A stretch of DNA of 64,000 nt, from NCBI RefSeq assembly GCF_004217225.1, contig NZ_SHKM01000001.1, positions 434,001 to 498,000 on the forward strand. The letters run 5' to 3'. The position numbers and the translations under genes are program-made. Within the stretch, counting starts at the first letter, position 1. The number at the start of each line of letters is the position of its first letter. Below, in pieces: positions 27,933-36,625 of the stretch. The notes below the pieces were generated by a model. It was not told where the DNA came from. It did not search any database and saw nothing but the letters and a program-made list of their open reading frames with translations. Origin of the DNA: Azospira oryzae (GTDB lineage: Bacteria; Pseudomonadota; Gammaproteobacteria; Burkholderiales; Rhodocyclaceae).

Positions 27933-29126
27933 GGCGGCCTGGGTCAGGCGGCGGTAAACCAGCCCCGCTGCCAGGGTCAGCAGGCCGCAGGCCGCCAGGG
28001 TGGGGCGGATGCCTACCTGATGGGCGACACTGCCGACGATGAAGCTGCCCAGGGGGGCGATGCCGAGGAAGGCCATGGAGAAGATGGCCATGACCCGGCC
28101 CCGGTAGGCGTTGTTCACCCGGGTCTGGATCAGGGTGTTGCTGCCGGCGATGGTGATGATGACGCAAAAGCCGATACTCATGATGATGGGGTAGGCCACC
28201 TGCTGGGAGGGGCTGAGGGCGAAGCAGGTGAGGGCGGCACCCACCGCCGGGGCAGCCAGGGCCACCTTGCCCTCCAGGCCGCCCGTGTCGCGCCGGCTGG
28301 CGAGGAAGAAGCTGGCCACCAGGGAGCCGGCGCCGGCGCAGCCCATGAGCAGGCCGAAGGTGCCTGCGTCGCCGCCGAAAATCTCCTTGGCGAAGAGGGG
28401 CATCATCACCGCATAGGGGGTGGCCAGGAAGCTGATGCAGGAGACCAGCAGCAGGGAGCGCCGGATCGGGCCATGCCCGCGCACATAGCGGATGCCCTCC
28501 TTCAGCGCATCCAGGGCCGGCGCCGGCCGACTGGGGCCCTGGGCCGGCAGGCGGATGGCCGAGAGGGCCAGCAGCACCGCCAGGTAGGAAAGGGCATTGA
28601 GCAGGAAGCACACCGCCTCCCCCATCAGCACCACCAGATACCCCGCCAGGGCCGGGCCGACGAAGCGGGCTGCGTTCATGAGGAAGGAATTGAGGGCGAT
28701 GGCGTTGGGCAGGTCTTCCTTGTCGTCCACCAGCTGCACCGCGATGGCCTGCCGCGCCGGCACGTCCAGGGCATTGATGCAACCCAGGCAGAGGGCCATG
28801 AAAATCAGCAGCCCCGGCGTGATCCACTCCATCCAGGCCAGCACCGCCAGCACCAGGGCCTGCACCATGGACAGGCTCTGGCTCAGCAGAAGCAGGCGCC
28901 GCCGGTCCACCCGGTCGCTCCACACCCCGGCGAAGGCGGAGAAAAAGAGGATGGGAATCTGGCTGGCAAAGCCCACGCTGCCCAGCACGAAAGCCGAATT
29001 GGAAAGCCGGTAGGCCAGCCAGGCCATGGCGATCTGCTGCATCCACGTCCCCGCCAGGGAAATCAGCTGGCCAACGAAATAGAGCCGGTAATTGCGGGAA
29101 TTGAGGGCGCGGAGAAAGGCAGGCAT
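27852..29126 (-). CDS. MFS exporter (EntS/MFS_3-like)
   Basis: 424 residues with 12 predicted membrane helices. The N-terminus (FLRALNSRNYRLYFVGQLIS) and the loop motif FAGVWSDRVDRRRLLLLSQS are typical of MFS_3 drug/siderophore exporters such as EntS. The TM5 region shows NAARFVGPALAGYLVVL. The C-terminal 25 residues (after YRRLTQAA) are charged and lie antisense to the end of the YeiH gene. The substrate is unknown. The start at 29126 has no obvious competitor. Confidence 0.87.
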   Translation of the reverse strand: MPAFLRALNSRNYRLYFVGQLISLAGTWMQQIAMAWLAYRLSNSAFVLGSVGFASQIPILFFSAFAGVWSDRVDRRRLLLLSQSLSMVQALVLAVLAWMEWITPGLLIFMALCLGCINALDVPARQAIAVQLVDDKEDLPNAIALNSFLMNAARFVGPALAGYLVVLMGEAVCFLLNALSYLAVLLALSAIRLPAQGPSRPAPALDALKEGIRYVRGHGPIRRSLLLVSCISFLATPYAVMMPLFAKEIFGGDAGTFGLLMGCAGAGSLVASFFLASRRDTGGLEGKVALAAPAVGAALTCFALSPSQQVAYPIIMSIGFCVIITIAGSNTLIQTRVNNAYRGRVMAIFSMAFLGIAPLGSFIVGSVAHQVGIRPTLAACGLLTLAAGLVYRRLTQAASAQEPVEQAAAEHQVDKEGGTQQQRP

Positions 29127-29260
29127 GGCGGGGCGTCAGGAGAGCGTGCCCGACATGCTAACGAAAAGGGGAGATGGAGGTTGTGACGAATGGTAAAGCG
29201 GGGGCTAACTGCCTTAGGCAGAACTGGTAAGTTTGGATCGGCGGGGAGCTTGAAATGTAG

Positions 29261-29338
29261 AGCTAACGTTTGACATGAGGGGCGGCCGACAGCAGGCAAA
29301 GCCTGATGTTGGACGTCCCCTCGATGGAAGGGTTAGGC
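29261..29338 (-). other. Integron attC site 1 (78 bp)
   Basis: Read on the minus strand, it begins with the core R'' box GCCTAAC (29338-29332) and ends with the R'-type box GTTAGCT (29267-29261). The imperfect palindrome between them includes the L-type element TCAAACGTTAG seen in classical attC sites. The R' box deviates from GTTRRRY at one position, as expected when the base after the cleavage site comes from flanking DNA. It lies 11 nt downstream of the HEPN-like gene stop, matching cassette architecture. Confidence 0.85.
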
Positions 29339-29348
29339 GTCGCCTTGT

Positions 29349-29873
29349 TCACAGCTCGAACGGCGGCAAATTGGGGTTGAGCTGCCGATCCATGGCATGC
29401 ACCATTTGGCGAAAACCCCGTGAGTCAGCTAGAAACGTGGACAAGAAACCTGCGGAGTGCGCACACGCGTTGAACAGCACCACCGTATCAGACTCCTTCT
29501 TGACCTCTTCAACTCTTTCAAAGCCCGCCGCCTCGCGGAAGTAGACATCTTTGACCTTTGCTAGCCTCTTGCTGCGCTCAGGCGAATTCAATTTGTGCGC
29601 CAGGTTGTTGCGGAGGGCGTTGATTGCAAAAACCAGCTCCCACTCCCCAAGAGTGTTCTTACGAAGGCAAAGTGCCCGAGCGATGTGGGCCTTTTGAGCG
29701 AAGGTGAGGCGTGCCTCCTCGAGATGCTCTCGATGGAAGACGTACTGATCCAGTACAGCCGACAGACCCTCCTCGATAAGCAGGTGGCCTTTGAGCAGGA
29801 CATGGGCCATCTCGTCGACGGTCTCCATCTCTGTTCGGAAACGCTCAATGGAAGCAAGAAGGTCGGGGTGCAT
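29349..29873 (-). CDS. HEPN-like protein encoded by an integron cassette
   Basis: 174 residues, almost entirely helical by pattern. The key feature is NALRNNLAHKL at residues 85-95, which gives R88-N-x3-H93, the R-x4-H motif of HEPN RNase-type domains. The upstream helix (about residues 18-48) supplies acidic residues (ETVDEMAHVLLKGHLLIEEG). No antitoxin gene is evident. Several HEPN proteins are toxins or phage-defence RNases, but others are inactive, so function stays open. The gene is flanked by two attC sites and transcribed toward attC1, as in standard cassettes. Codon usage looks less GC-biased than the neighbours. Confidence 0.7.
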   Translation of the reverse strand: MHPDLLASIERFRTEMETVDEMAHVLLKGHLLIEEGLSAVLDQYVFHREHLEEARLTFAQKAHIARALCLRKNTLGEWELVFAINALRNNLAHKLNSPERSKRLAKVKDVYFREAAGFERVEEVKKESDTVVLFNACAHSAGFLSTFLADSRGFRQMVHAMDRQLNPNLPPFEL

Positions 29874-29895
29874 CGCGTAGAGAGTATTTTGTGAC

Positions 29896-29962
29896 GCCTA
29901 ACGTTTGAATTCACCGGACTGCGCGGCTTTTCGCGCAGGTCCGGTGGAGTGATGGGTTGGGC
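29896..29962 (-). other. Integron attC site 2 (67 bp)
   Basis: On the minus strand it runs from R'' GCCCAAC (29962-29956) to R' GTTAGGC (29902-29896); both match the consensus RYYYAAC/GTTRRRY. Between them a long stem forms: CGCGCAGGTCCGGT (29934-29947, plus strand) is complementary to the 29912-29924 arm with one unpaired base, the extrahelical base expected in attC hairpins. The site separates the two cassettes. Confidence 0.9.
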
Positions 29963-29970
29963 CGCGCGCG

Positions 29971-30489
29971 TCAATCACCCAAGACGCTCCTGATGAACTC
30001 AACTTCCTTCAAGCGGAATGTTGAATAGATGAAGCCTTTAGTGTGCTCGTCGTAGACGCGCGAGAAATTGCCGGCCTCAGTGTAGGGTGCGCTGTACTGA
30101 ACGAGCTTCTCAATGCAGTCGGCGGCACAGTTGCAATCTAGGCCACCAAAAGGAGACATGGCGTCTGGGCTGAACGCAAAGGAAACTTGTCCGGCCGGTG
30201 CAGAAAGCTCGCATTGCCGAATGAGCGGATCGTTGAGCGGCAAAGACGATAGCACCGGCGCGTGAATGCTTCCGCATCTTCGAACACCAACGAAATGGCC
30301 CGGAATGGGGTTCGATGTCATTCGATCGAGCAATGACCGAAGCTCACCGGCGGACACAGTCTTTTCACCCCGCTTAAGCGCCAAGGCTCCAGCTAGAAAG
30401 GGCAAGGTAATGCCGGTGTTTCCCATTCGTTGTTCCAGCCACTGACGCATAAGCATCAGCCAATCAGGCAGGGAGGCGGTTGTGGTCAT
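29971..30489 (-). CDS. Unknown protein encoded by an integron cassette
   Basis: 172 residues from the ATG at 30489 (an alternative TTG/ATG lies 4 codons upstream, inside the core site). No family was recognised. Visible features are a Trp/Leu-rich N-terminal helix (LPDWLMLMRQWLEQRMG), a central GHFVGVRRCGSIHAPVLSSL stretch, and a Cys pair with spacing C-x-C-x3-C (LDCNCAADCIEKL). It lies between attC2 downstream and an R'-type core site 7 nt upstream of the start, which is the layout of a promoterless gene cassette. Lower GC than the neighbours fits horizontal origin. Confidence 0.7.
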   Translation of the reverse strand: MTTTASLPDWLMLMRQWLEQRMGNTGITLPFLAGALALKRGEKTVSAGELRSLLDRMTSNPIPGHFVGVRRCGSIHAPVLSSLPLNDPLIRQCELSAPAGQVSFAFSPDAMSPFGGLDCNCAADCIEKLVQYSAPYTEAGNFSRVYDEHTKGFIYSTFRLKEVEFIRSVLGD

Positions 30490-30495
30490 TGCGAG

Positions 30496-30502
30496 GCCCA
30501 AC
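30496..30502 (-). other. Integron R'-type core site at the cassette array boundary
   Basis: GTTGGGC on the minus strand matches GTTRRRY and lies directly upstream of the second cassette gene. No folded attC partner was found on its outer side, so it may be the remnant of an attI site or the end of a lost cassette. Confidence 0.6.
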
Positions 30503-30724
30503 GTGAAGTAGACGGCAAAACTGCCATATAAGCCGGTGGAACGCCGTATAAGCCGAAAAACACGGCAACCTGGGATGCTGACCGATGGAGGCTTCCGTTA
30601 ACTCGTCGGCAATATTCGAGGGGATAGATGGCGGCCATACGCAACACTGATTCAATGTCGCGTTGATTTTGCCAGTCGTTCAGCTAAATGTCATGCGGGC
30701 AATTCTTGCAACCGCTTGCACATG
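30503..30724. other. Gene-free stretch beside the cassette array
   Basis: No supported gene. It contains two copies of a 13-bp direct repeat (GCCRTATAAGCCG at 30523-30535 and 30543-30555, start-to-start 20 nt) and several scattered A/T-rich words. An integrase gene, if one was ever here, is gone. Confidence 0.5.
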
Positions 30725-30755
30725 AAAAAGGCCCGGGGCAACGCCGCCGGGCCTT
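30725..30755 (-). terminator. Intrinsic terminator after katG
   Basis: A 9-bp stem (30728-30736 with 30747-30755) followed on the minus strand by five T residues. Confidence 0.85.
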
Positions 30756-30807
30756 GGGGTAAAGCGCCTCACCTGCCACCCTGGCGGGCGGCGGCGGGGT
30801 TGGTGCC

Positions 30808-33033
<2,226 letters not shown>

Positions 33034-33059
33034 CTAGTGAATCGGTTGTAATTATTAAA

Positions 33060-33096
33060 ATTGATTAATTGAATATTCTAAATAGCCAATGGCTAT
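33060..33096. promoter_or_regulatory. Possible OxyR-type site upstream of katG
   Basis: ATAG-N7-CTAT (33082-33096) is a perfect half of the OxyR tetranucleotide pattern and is itself a palindrome (ATAGCC-AAT-GGCTAT). The adjoining half at 33060-33074 is degenerate (ATTG-N7-GAAT). It lies 70-110 nt upstream of the katG start in an AT-rich island. Confidence 0.4.
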
Positions 33097-33119
33097 GATG
33101 AAGGGTGGCGGAAAAAGCG

Positions 33120-33147
33120 ACTGCCCGGGCCGACCTGTCCGGGCAGT
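33120..33147. repeat. 9-bp inverted repeat
   Basis: ACTGCCCGG (33120-33128) pairs with CCGGGCAGT (33139-33147) around a 10-nt loop. It lies between the cupin terminator and the katG promoter region. It lacks a T-run. Confidence 0.45.
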
Positions 33148-33161
33148 ATAGTCCGCCGCCC

Positions 33162-33195
33162 AAAAAGAAAACGGCCGCATCGCTGCGGCCGTTTT
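33162..33195 (-). terminator. Intrinsic terminator after the cupin gene
   Basis: A perfect 12-bp stem (33168-33179 with 33184-33195) with a 4-nt loop, followed on the minus strand by TTTT-C-TTTTT-type sequence. Confidence 0.9.
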
Positions 33196-33248
33196 GGCGT
33201 CTGCAACCGGCGGCATCAGGGCCGCCAGGGGATTGCCGGGAACCGGCC

Positions 33249-33632
33249 TTACACCTTGACGAACAGGGTCACCAGGGGCTCGTCGCCCACCTGGCAGCTC
33301 CAGTGGCCGTGCACCTTGGGATCGAAGGTGGCGCCGGCGGGCAGGGTGTCGGCGGAGTAGAAGTGCTGGCCGGCCTTGAAGTTGCGGCTGCTGCCGTCCT
33401 GCAGGCCGATCTTCATTTCGCCGCCGAGCACGAACAGCCATTGTTCTTCGGTGGTGCAGTGGAACTGGCTGCGGAAACCCACCGGGCTCTGGCGGAATTG
33501 GCAGGCCTTGGCCGGGGTGAGGGCGGAGAGCATGGCCTGGGGCGTGCCTTCGCTGAGGGGCACTTCTTCCTCGCGGAAGCGGGCGTAGCCGTCGTGATCG
33601 GTATACAGGGTGACTTTGGTGAAGGTGCTCAT
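33249..33632 (-). CDS. Cupin-domain protein
   Basis: 127 residues with one cupin barrel: FRSQFHCTTEEQWLFVLGGE (motif 1, metal-ligand His/Glu region), FKAGQHFYSADTLPAG, and KVHGHWSCQVGDEP with a further His. The ATG at 33632 has GGAG 7 nt upstream. Single-cupin proteins include small-molecule isomerases, dioxygenases and sensors; the substrate is not visible. It follows an unknown gene by 84 nt in the same direction and ends at a strong terminator before katG. Confidence 0.8.
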   Translation of the reverse strand: MSTFTKVTLYTDHDGYARFREEEVPLSEGTPQAMLSALTPAKACQFRQSPVGFRSQFHCTTEEQWLFVLGGEMKIGLQDGSSRNFKAGQHFYSADTLPAGATFDPKVHGHWSCQVGDEPLVTLFVKV

Positions 33633-33716
33633 GGCTGGCTCCGGCGGAGTGGAGGGAATGGAAAGTGGTGGGAGAGTGGTGGTAGAAGCGGGCGCCGTCC
33701 GGCGCGGCGGCACCGT

Positions 33717-34601
33717 TCAGCGCTTGGGTTCGTGGAAATAGGGCAGCAGGGCCTTGGCCGCCTCGATGCGCTGCTCGGTGCTGGCGCCGGCGTCGTTCAT
33801 CACCGCCAGGAGAAAGTCCCGGGGATCGCTGAACTGGCTGCCCAGGCTGGGAGCGGCCAGGGATGCGGCTGTCGCGGCAGGTGCCGTGGAGAATGGCTTG
33901 GCTGTTGGCTGTGCGGGCGGTTCGGCCAGCGGCTCGTTAGCCACGGCCGCGGCGGACTCCGCCTGCAGTTGCGCCAGGGCCCGCTGGAAATCCGTGGTGC
34001 TGATGCTTTTCAGGGCGGCCAGCATGTCCGCCTGCTTGTCGGCGTTGGGGGCCATGGGCAGCCAGGTCTCGTCGGCGAACATGGCGCCCATGGTGGGGTC
34101 GATGAAGGCGCTCCAGCCTTCGTTGGCCAGCCGGGCCGGAGGCAGTTGGGGGCAGTCGTTGCCCTCGCCACCGTCGACCGGGTAGCAGCGACGGGCGGCG
34201 GCGGGCACGTCAGCCAGATACTTGTGCACCAGGGCCTGGAGGAAGGCATGCAGCGCGGCGACGGGCTGGGGCTCGGCCAGGGACAGCCACAGCTGGTAGC
34301 CCGCCGGGCCGCCGACGGCCACGGCCGGGGCCGGTAGTTCCAGTTCCTCGGTGAGGGCCTGGCAGAGGGCGGCGGCCTGGGGCCAGTGGGCGCTGCGGGC
34401 AAATTCGATGACCAGGGCCCGGGCGTAGCCTTCCGGGCTGGTCAGGTGCAGGGCGATGGCGGCCTCGCCGGCCGGGCCCCGTTCCAGGTCGGCGGCGGTA
34501 AGGCGGCGGGCCGGGGCGGTGACGGCCGCGCCCGGAGGCAGGACGTGGCCGCTCTGTTGGGGCAGGCAGTAGAGGCGTTGCAGTTGGTCGATCAGTCGCA
34601 T
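33717..34601 (-). CDS. Unknown protein, downstream of ABC importer genes
   Basis: 294 residues, not recognised with confidence. It has an N-terminal globular part (residues 1-200) with GYQLWLSLAEPQPVAALHAF, VDGGEGNDCPQLPPARLA and EGWSAFIDPTMGAMFADE; an Ala/Pro-rich linker (about 222-252); and a short conserved-looking C-terminus (DPRDFLLAVMNDAGASTEQR, then AAKALLPYFHEPKR). The first part has a faint resemblance to primase-polymerase-like folds, too weak to assign. The C-terminal motif is of a kind seen in phage-associated proteins. It starts 55 nt after the permease stop and may share its transcript. Confidence 0.6.
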   Translation of the reverse strand: MRLIDQLQRLYCLPQQSGHVLPPGAAVTAPARRLTAADLERGPAGEAAIALHLTSPEGYARALVIEFARSAHWPQAAALCQALTEELELPAPAVAVGGPAGYQLWLSLAEPQPVAALHAFLQALVHKYLADVPAAARRCYPVDGGEGNDCPQLPPARLANEGWSAFIDPTMGAMFADETWLPMAPNADKQADMLAALKSISTTDFQRALAQLQAESAAAVANEPLAEPPAQPTAKPFSTAPAATAASLAAPSLGSQFSDPRDFLLAVMNDAGASTEQRIEAAKALLPYFHEPKR

Positions 34602-34656
34602 GGCGGATATCGGTTGGAAGGCGGTTGGTGTGCGGGGCCTGGGCAGGGGGCGATTG

Positions 34657-35613
34657 TCAGTCCTCCTGCCGGCGCGGGTCCAGCACCGCGGCCAGCCGGT
34701 CGGCGGCCAGGGTGATGGCGGTGACCGCCAGGGTCAAAAGCAGGCCCGGATAGAGGCTGATCCAGTACTGGCCCGAGAGCAGGTAGGCAAAGCCGTTGGC
34801 GATGAGGCGGCCGAGGGAGGGCTCGGTGGCCGGGGCGCCGAGGCCGAGGAAGGAGAGGGTGGCTTCCAGGGAAATGGCGGCGGCCAGCTGCAGGGGCAGG
34901 ATCACCAAGAGGGGCGGCAGGCAGTTGGGCAGCAGGTGGCGCCACAGCAGGCGGGCGTGGGAGAGGCCCTGCAGGCGGGCGGCGGCCATGTAGTCCTTGC
35001 CCGATTCCACCAGGGCGGCGGCCCGGGCGCTGCGGGCGAAGTAGGCCCACTGGGAGGCGGCCAGGGCCAGGGCCACCTTGAAGAGGCCCGGGCCGGAGAG
35101 GGCCAGCAGGGCCAGGGCGATGAGCAGGGCGGGGAAGGACAGCTGCAGGTCGGCCAGAGCCAGCACCAGCCGCTCCCAGCGGCCGCCGAAGTAGCCGGCG
35201 GTCAGGCCCAGGGCAGCCCCCAGAAGGCAGGCCAGGCCGGTGCCGGCGCCCGCCACCACGAGGCTCAGGCGCAGGCCGTAGACCATGGCCGAGAGCAGGT
35301 CCCGGCCCTGTTCGTCGCTGCCCAGGAGGTAGGTGCCGCCGGCTGCGGCGGCGCTGCCCGGGGGCAGGCGGGCATCCAGGATGTCCAGGGCCGCCGGGTC
35401 GTAGGGGTCCTGGGGCGCCAGGAAGGGGCCGGCGAAGGCAGTCAGCAGGGTCAGGGCGAGCAGCAGCAGGGCCAGCTTGCCGGCGGGGTTGGCGGCGAAG
35501 CGGGCGAGGAAGGATGACGAGAAACGGCCCATGCAGCGGGCCGCAACGCCGCCGCCAGCGGAAGTGGATATGGGAGTGGAATCGGGAGTGGAATCGGGAC
35601 GGGACTCACTCAT
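34657..35613 (-). CDS. ABC transporter permease, DppC/OppC type
   Basis: 318 residues. After a Ser/Thr-rich N-terminus it shows the DppC layout: LASPQDPYDP-like FLAPQDPYDPAALDILD, HLLGSDEQGRDLLSAMVYG-type YLLGSDEQGRDLLSAMVYG, and the cytoplasmic EAA loop KDYMAAARLQGLSHARLLWR. About six membrane helices. It is the second permease of a peptide/nickel/opine-type importer, and its start overlaps the stop of the first permease (ATGA). No ATPase gene follows. Confidence 0.9.
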   Translation of the reverse strand: MSESRPDSTPDSTPISTSAGGGVAARCMGRFSSSFLARFAANPAGKLALLLLALTLLTAFAGPFLAPQDPYDPAALDILDARLPPGSAAAAGGTYLLGSDEQGRDLLSAMVYGLRLSLVVAGAGTGLACLLGAALGLTAGYFGGRWERLVLALADLQLSFPALLIALALLALSGPGLFKVALALAASQWAYFARSARAAALVESGKDYMAAARLQGLSHARLLWRHLLPNCLPPLLVILPLQLAAAISLEATLSFLGLGAPATEPSLGRLIANGFAYLLSGQYWISLYPGLLLTLAVTAITLAADRLAAVLDPRRQED

Positions 35614-36578
35614 TGCCGCCCCTCCCGCACCCGGGGGTCGAGCCAGCCGTAGAGCAGTTCCACCAGCAAGTTGAGGACCACGAAAAGGGCGGCGGCGAAG
35701 AGCAGGTAGGCCACCACCACCGGCCGGTCCAGGGCGTTGATGGCGTCCATCAGCAGCTTGCCCATGCCGGGCCAGCCGAACACCGTCTCGGTGACCACGG
35801 CGAAGGCGATCAGGGCCCCCAGCTCCATGCCCAGCACGGTGACCACGGGAATGAGGGTGTTGGGCAGCACATGGCCCGTCACCACCCGGCTTTCCGTCAG
35901 GCCCTTGGCCCGGGCGAAGCGCACGTAGTCCTGGGCCAGGGCTTCCCTGCTGCCGGCCCGCACCAGGCGCACCACCAGGGCGGCCTTGTAGAGGGCCAGG
36001 TTGAGGGCCGGCAGCAGCAGGTGCCGCCAGCCGTCCAGGGTGAAAACCGACAGGGACAGGCCCAGCACTTCCCGGGTCTCGCCCCGGCCCCCCGGCGGCA
36101 GCCATTGCAGTTGCACGGCGAAGACCAGGATCAGCATCAGCCCGACCCAGAAGGCAGGCAGGGCGAAGCCCAGGGTGGAGGCGGCACCGATGAGGCGGCC
36201 GGCGAGGGAGGTCGGCCGGAGACCGGCCCACAGGCCCAGGGGTATGCCCAGCAGCAGGGCCAGGAAGAGGGCACTGAGGGCCAGTTCCAGGGTGGCCGGC
36301 AGGCGTTCCAGAATCAGGGAGAGGGCCGGCACGCCGTGGATGAAGGAGGTGCCCAGATTGCCCCGGGCGGCGTTGCCGAGGAAGGTCAGGTACTGGCGCC
36401 AGAGGGGCTGGTCCAGGCCCAGGGCGGCGATGGTGCGGGCCGTGTCCGCCGGGTCGGCCTGGGGATCCACCAGCAGTTCCACCGGGTTGCCCACCACGTA
36501 GAGGGCGGCGAAGACCAGGGCGGAGACCGCCAGCAGGACCCAGGCCCCGTGCAGCAGACGGCGGAGGATGAAGGTCAC
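35610..36578 (-). CDS. ABC transporter permease, DppB/OppB type
   Basis: 322 residues from a GTG at 36578 (TFILRRLLHGAWVLLAVSAL), the position where DppB homology begins. It has the typical TAATLxLALxA-type periplasmic region (LPATLELALSALFLALLLG), an EAA motif in YVRFARAKGLTESRVVTGHV, and the C-terminal ETVFGWPGMGKLLMDAIN. It pairs with the DppC-like permease by a 4-nt overlap and follows the binding-protein gene by 47 nt. Confidence 0.9.
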   Translation of the reverse strand: MTFILRRLLHGAWVLLAVSALVFAALYVVGNPVELLVDPQADPADTARTIAALGLDQPLWRQYLTFLGNAARGNLGTSFIHGVPALSLILERLPATLELALSALFLALLLGIPLGLWAGLRPTSLAGRLIGAASTLGFALPAFWVGLMLILVFAVQLQWLPPGGRGETREVLGLSLSVFTLDGWRHLLLPALNLALYKAALVVRLVRAGSREALAQDYVRFARAKGLTESRVVTGHVLPNTLIPVVTVLGMELGALIAFAVVTETVFGWPGMGKLLMDAINALDRPVVVAYLLFAAALFVVLNLLVELLYGWLDPRVREGRQ

Positions 36579-36625
36579 GGTGCGGGTCTCGTCCGGGGTT
36601 GGGGCAGCTCGGCGTGCCTGCCGGC

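Noticed and set aside
30464-30655. 63-codon minus-strand frame upstream of the second cassette gene
   Set aside because: It spans the integron core site, lacks a ribosome binding site and has no conserved look.
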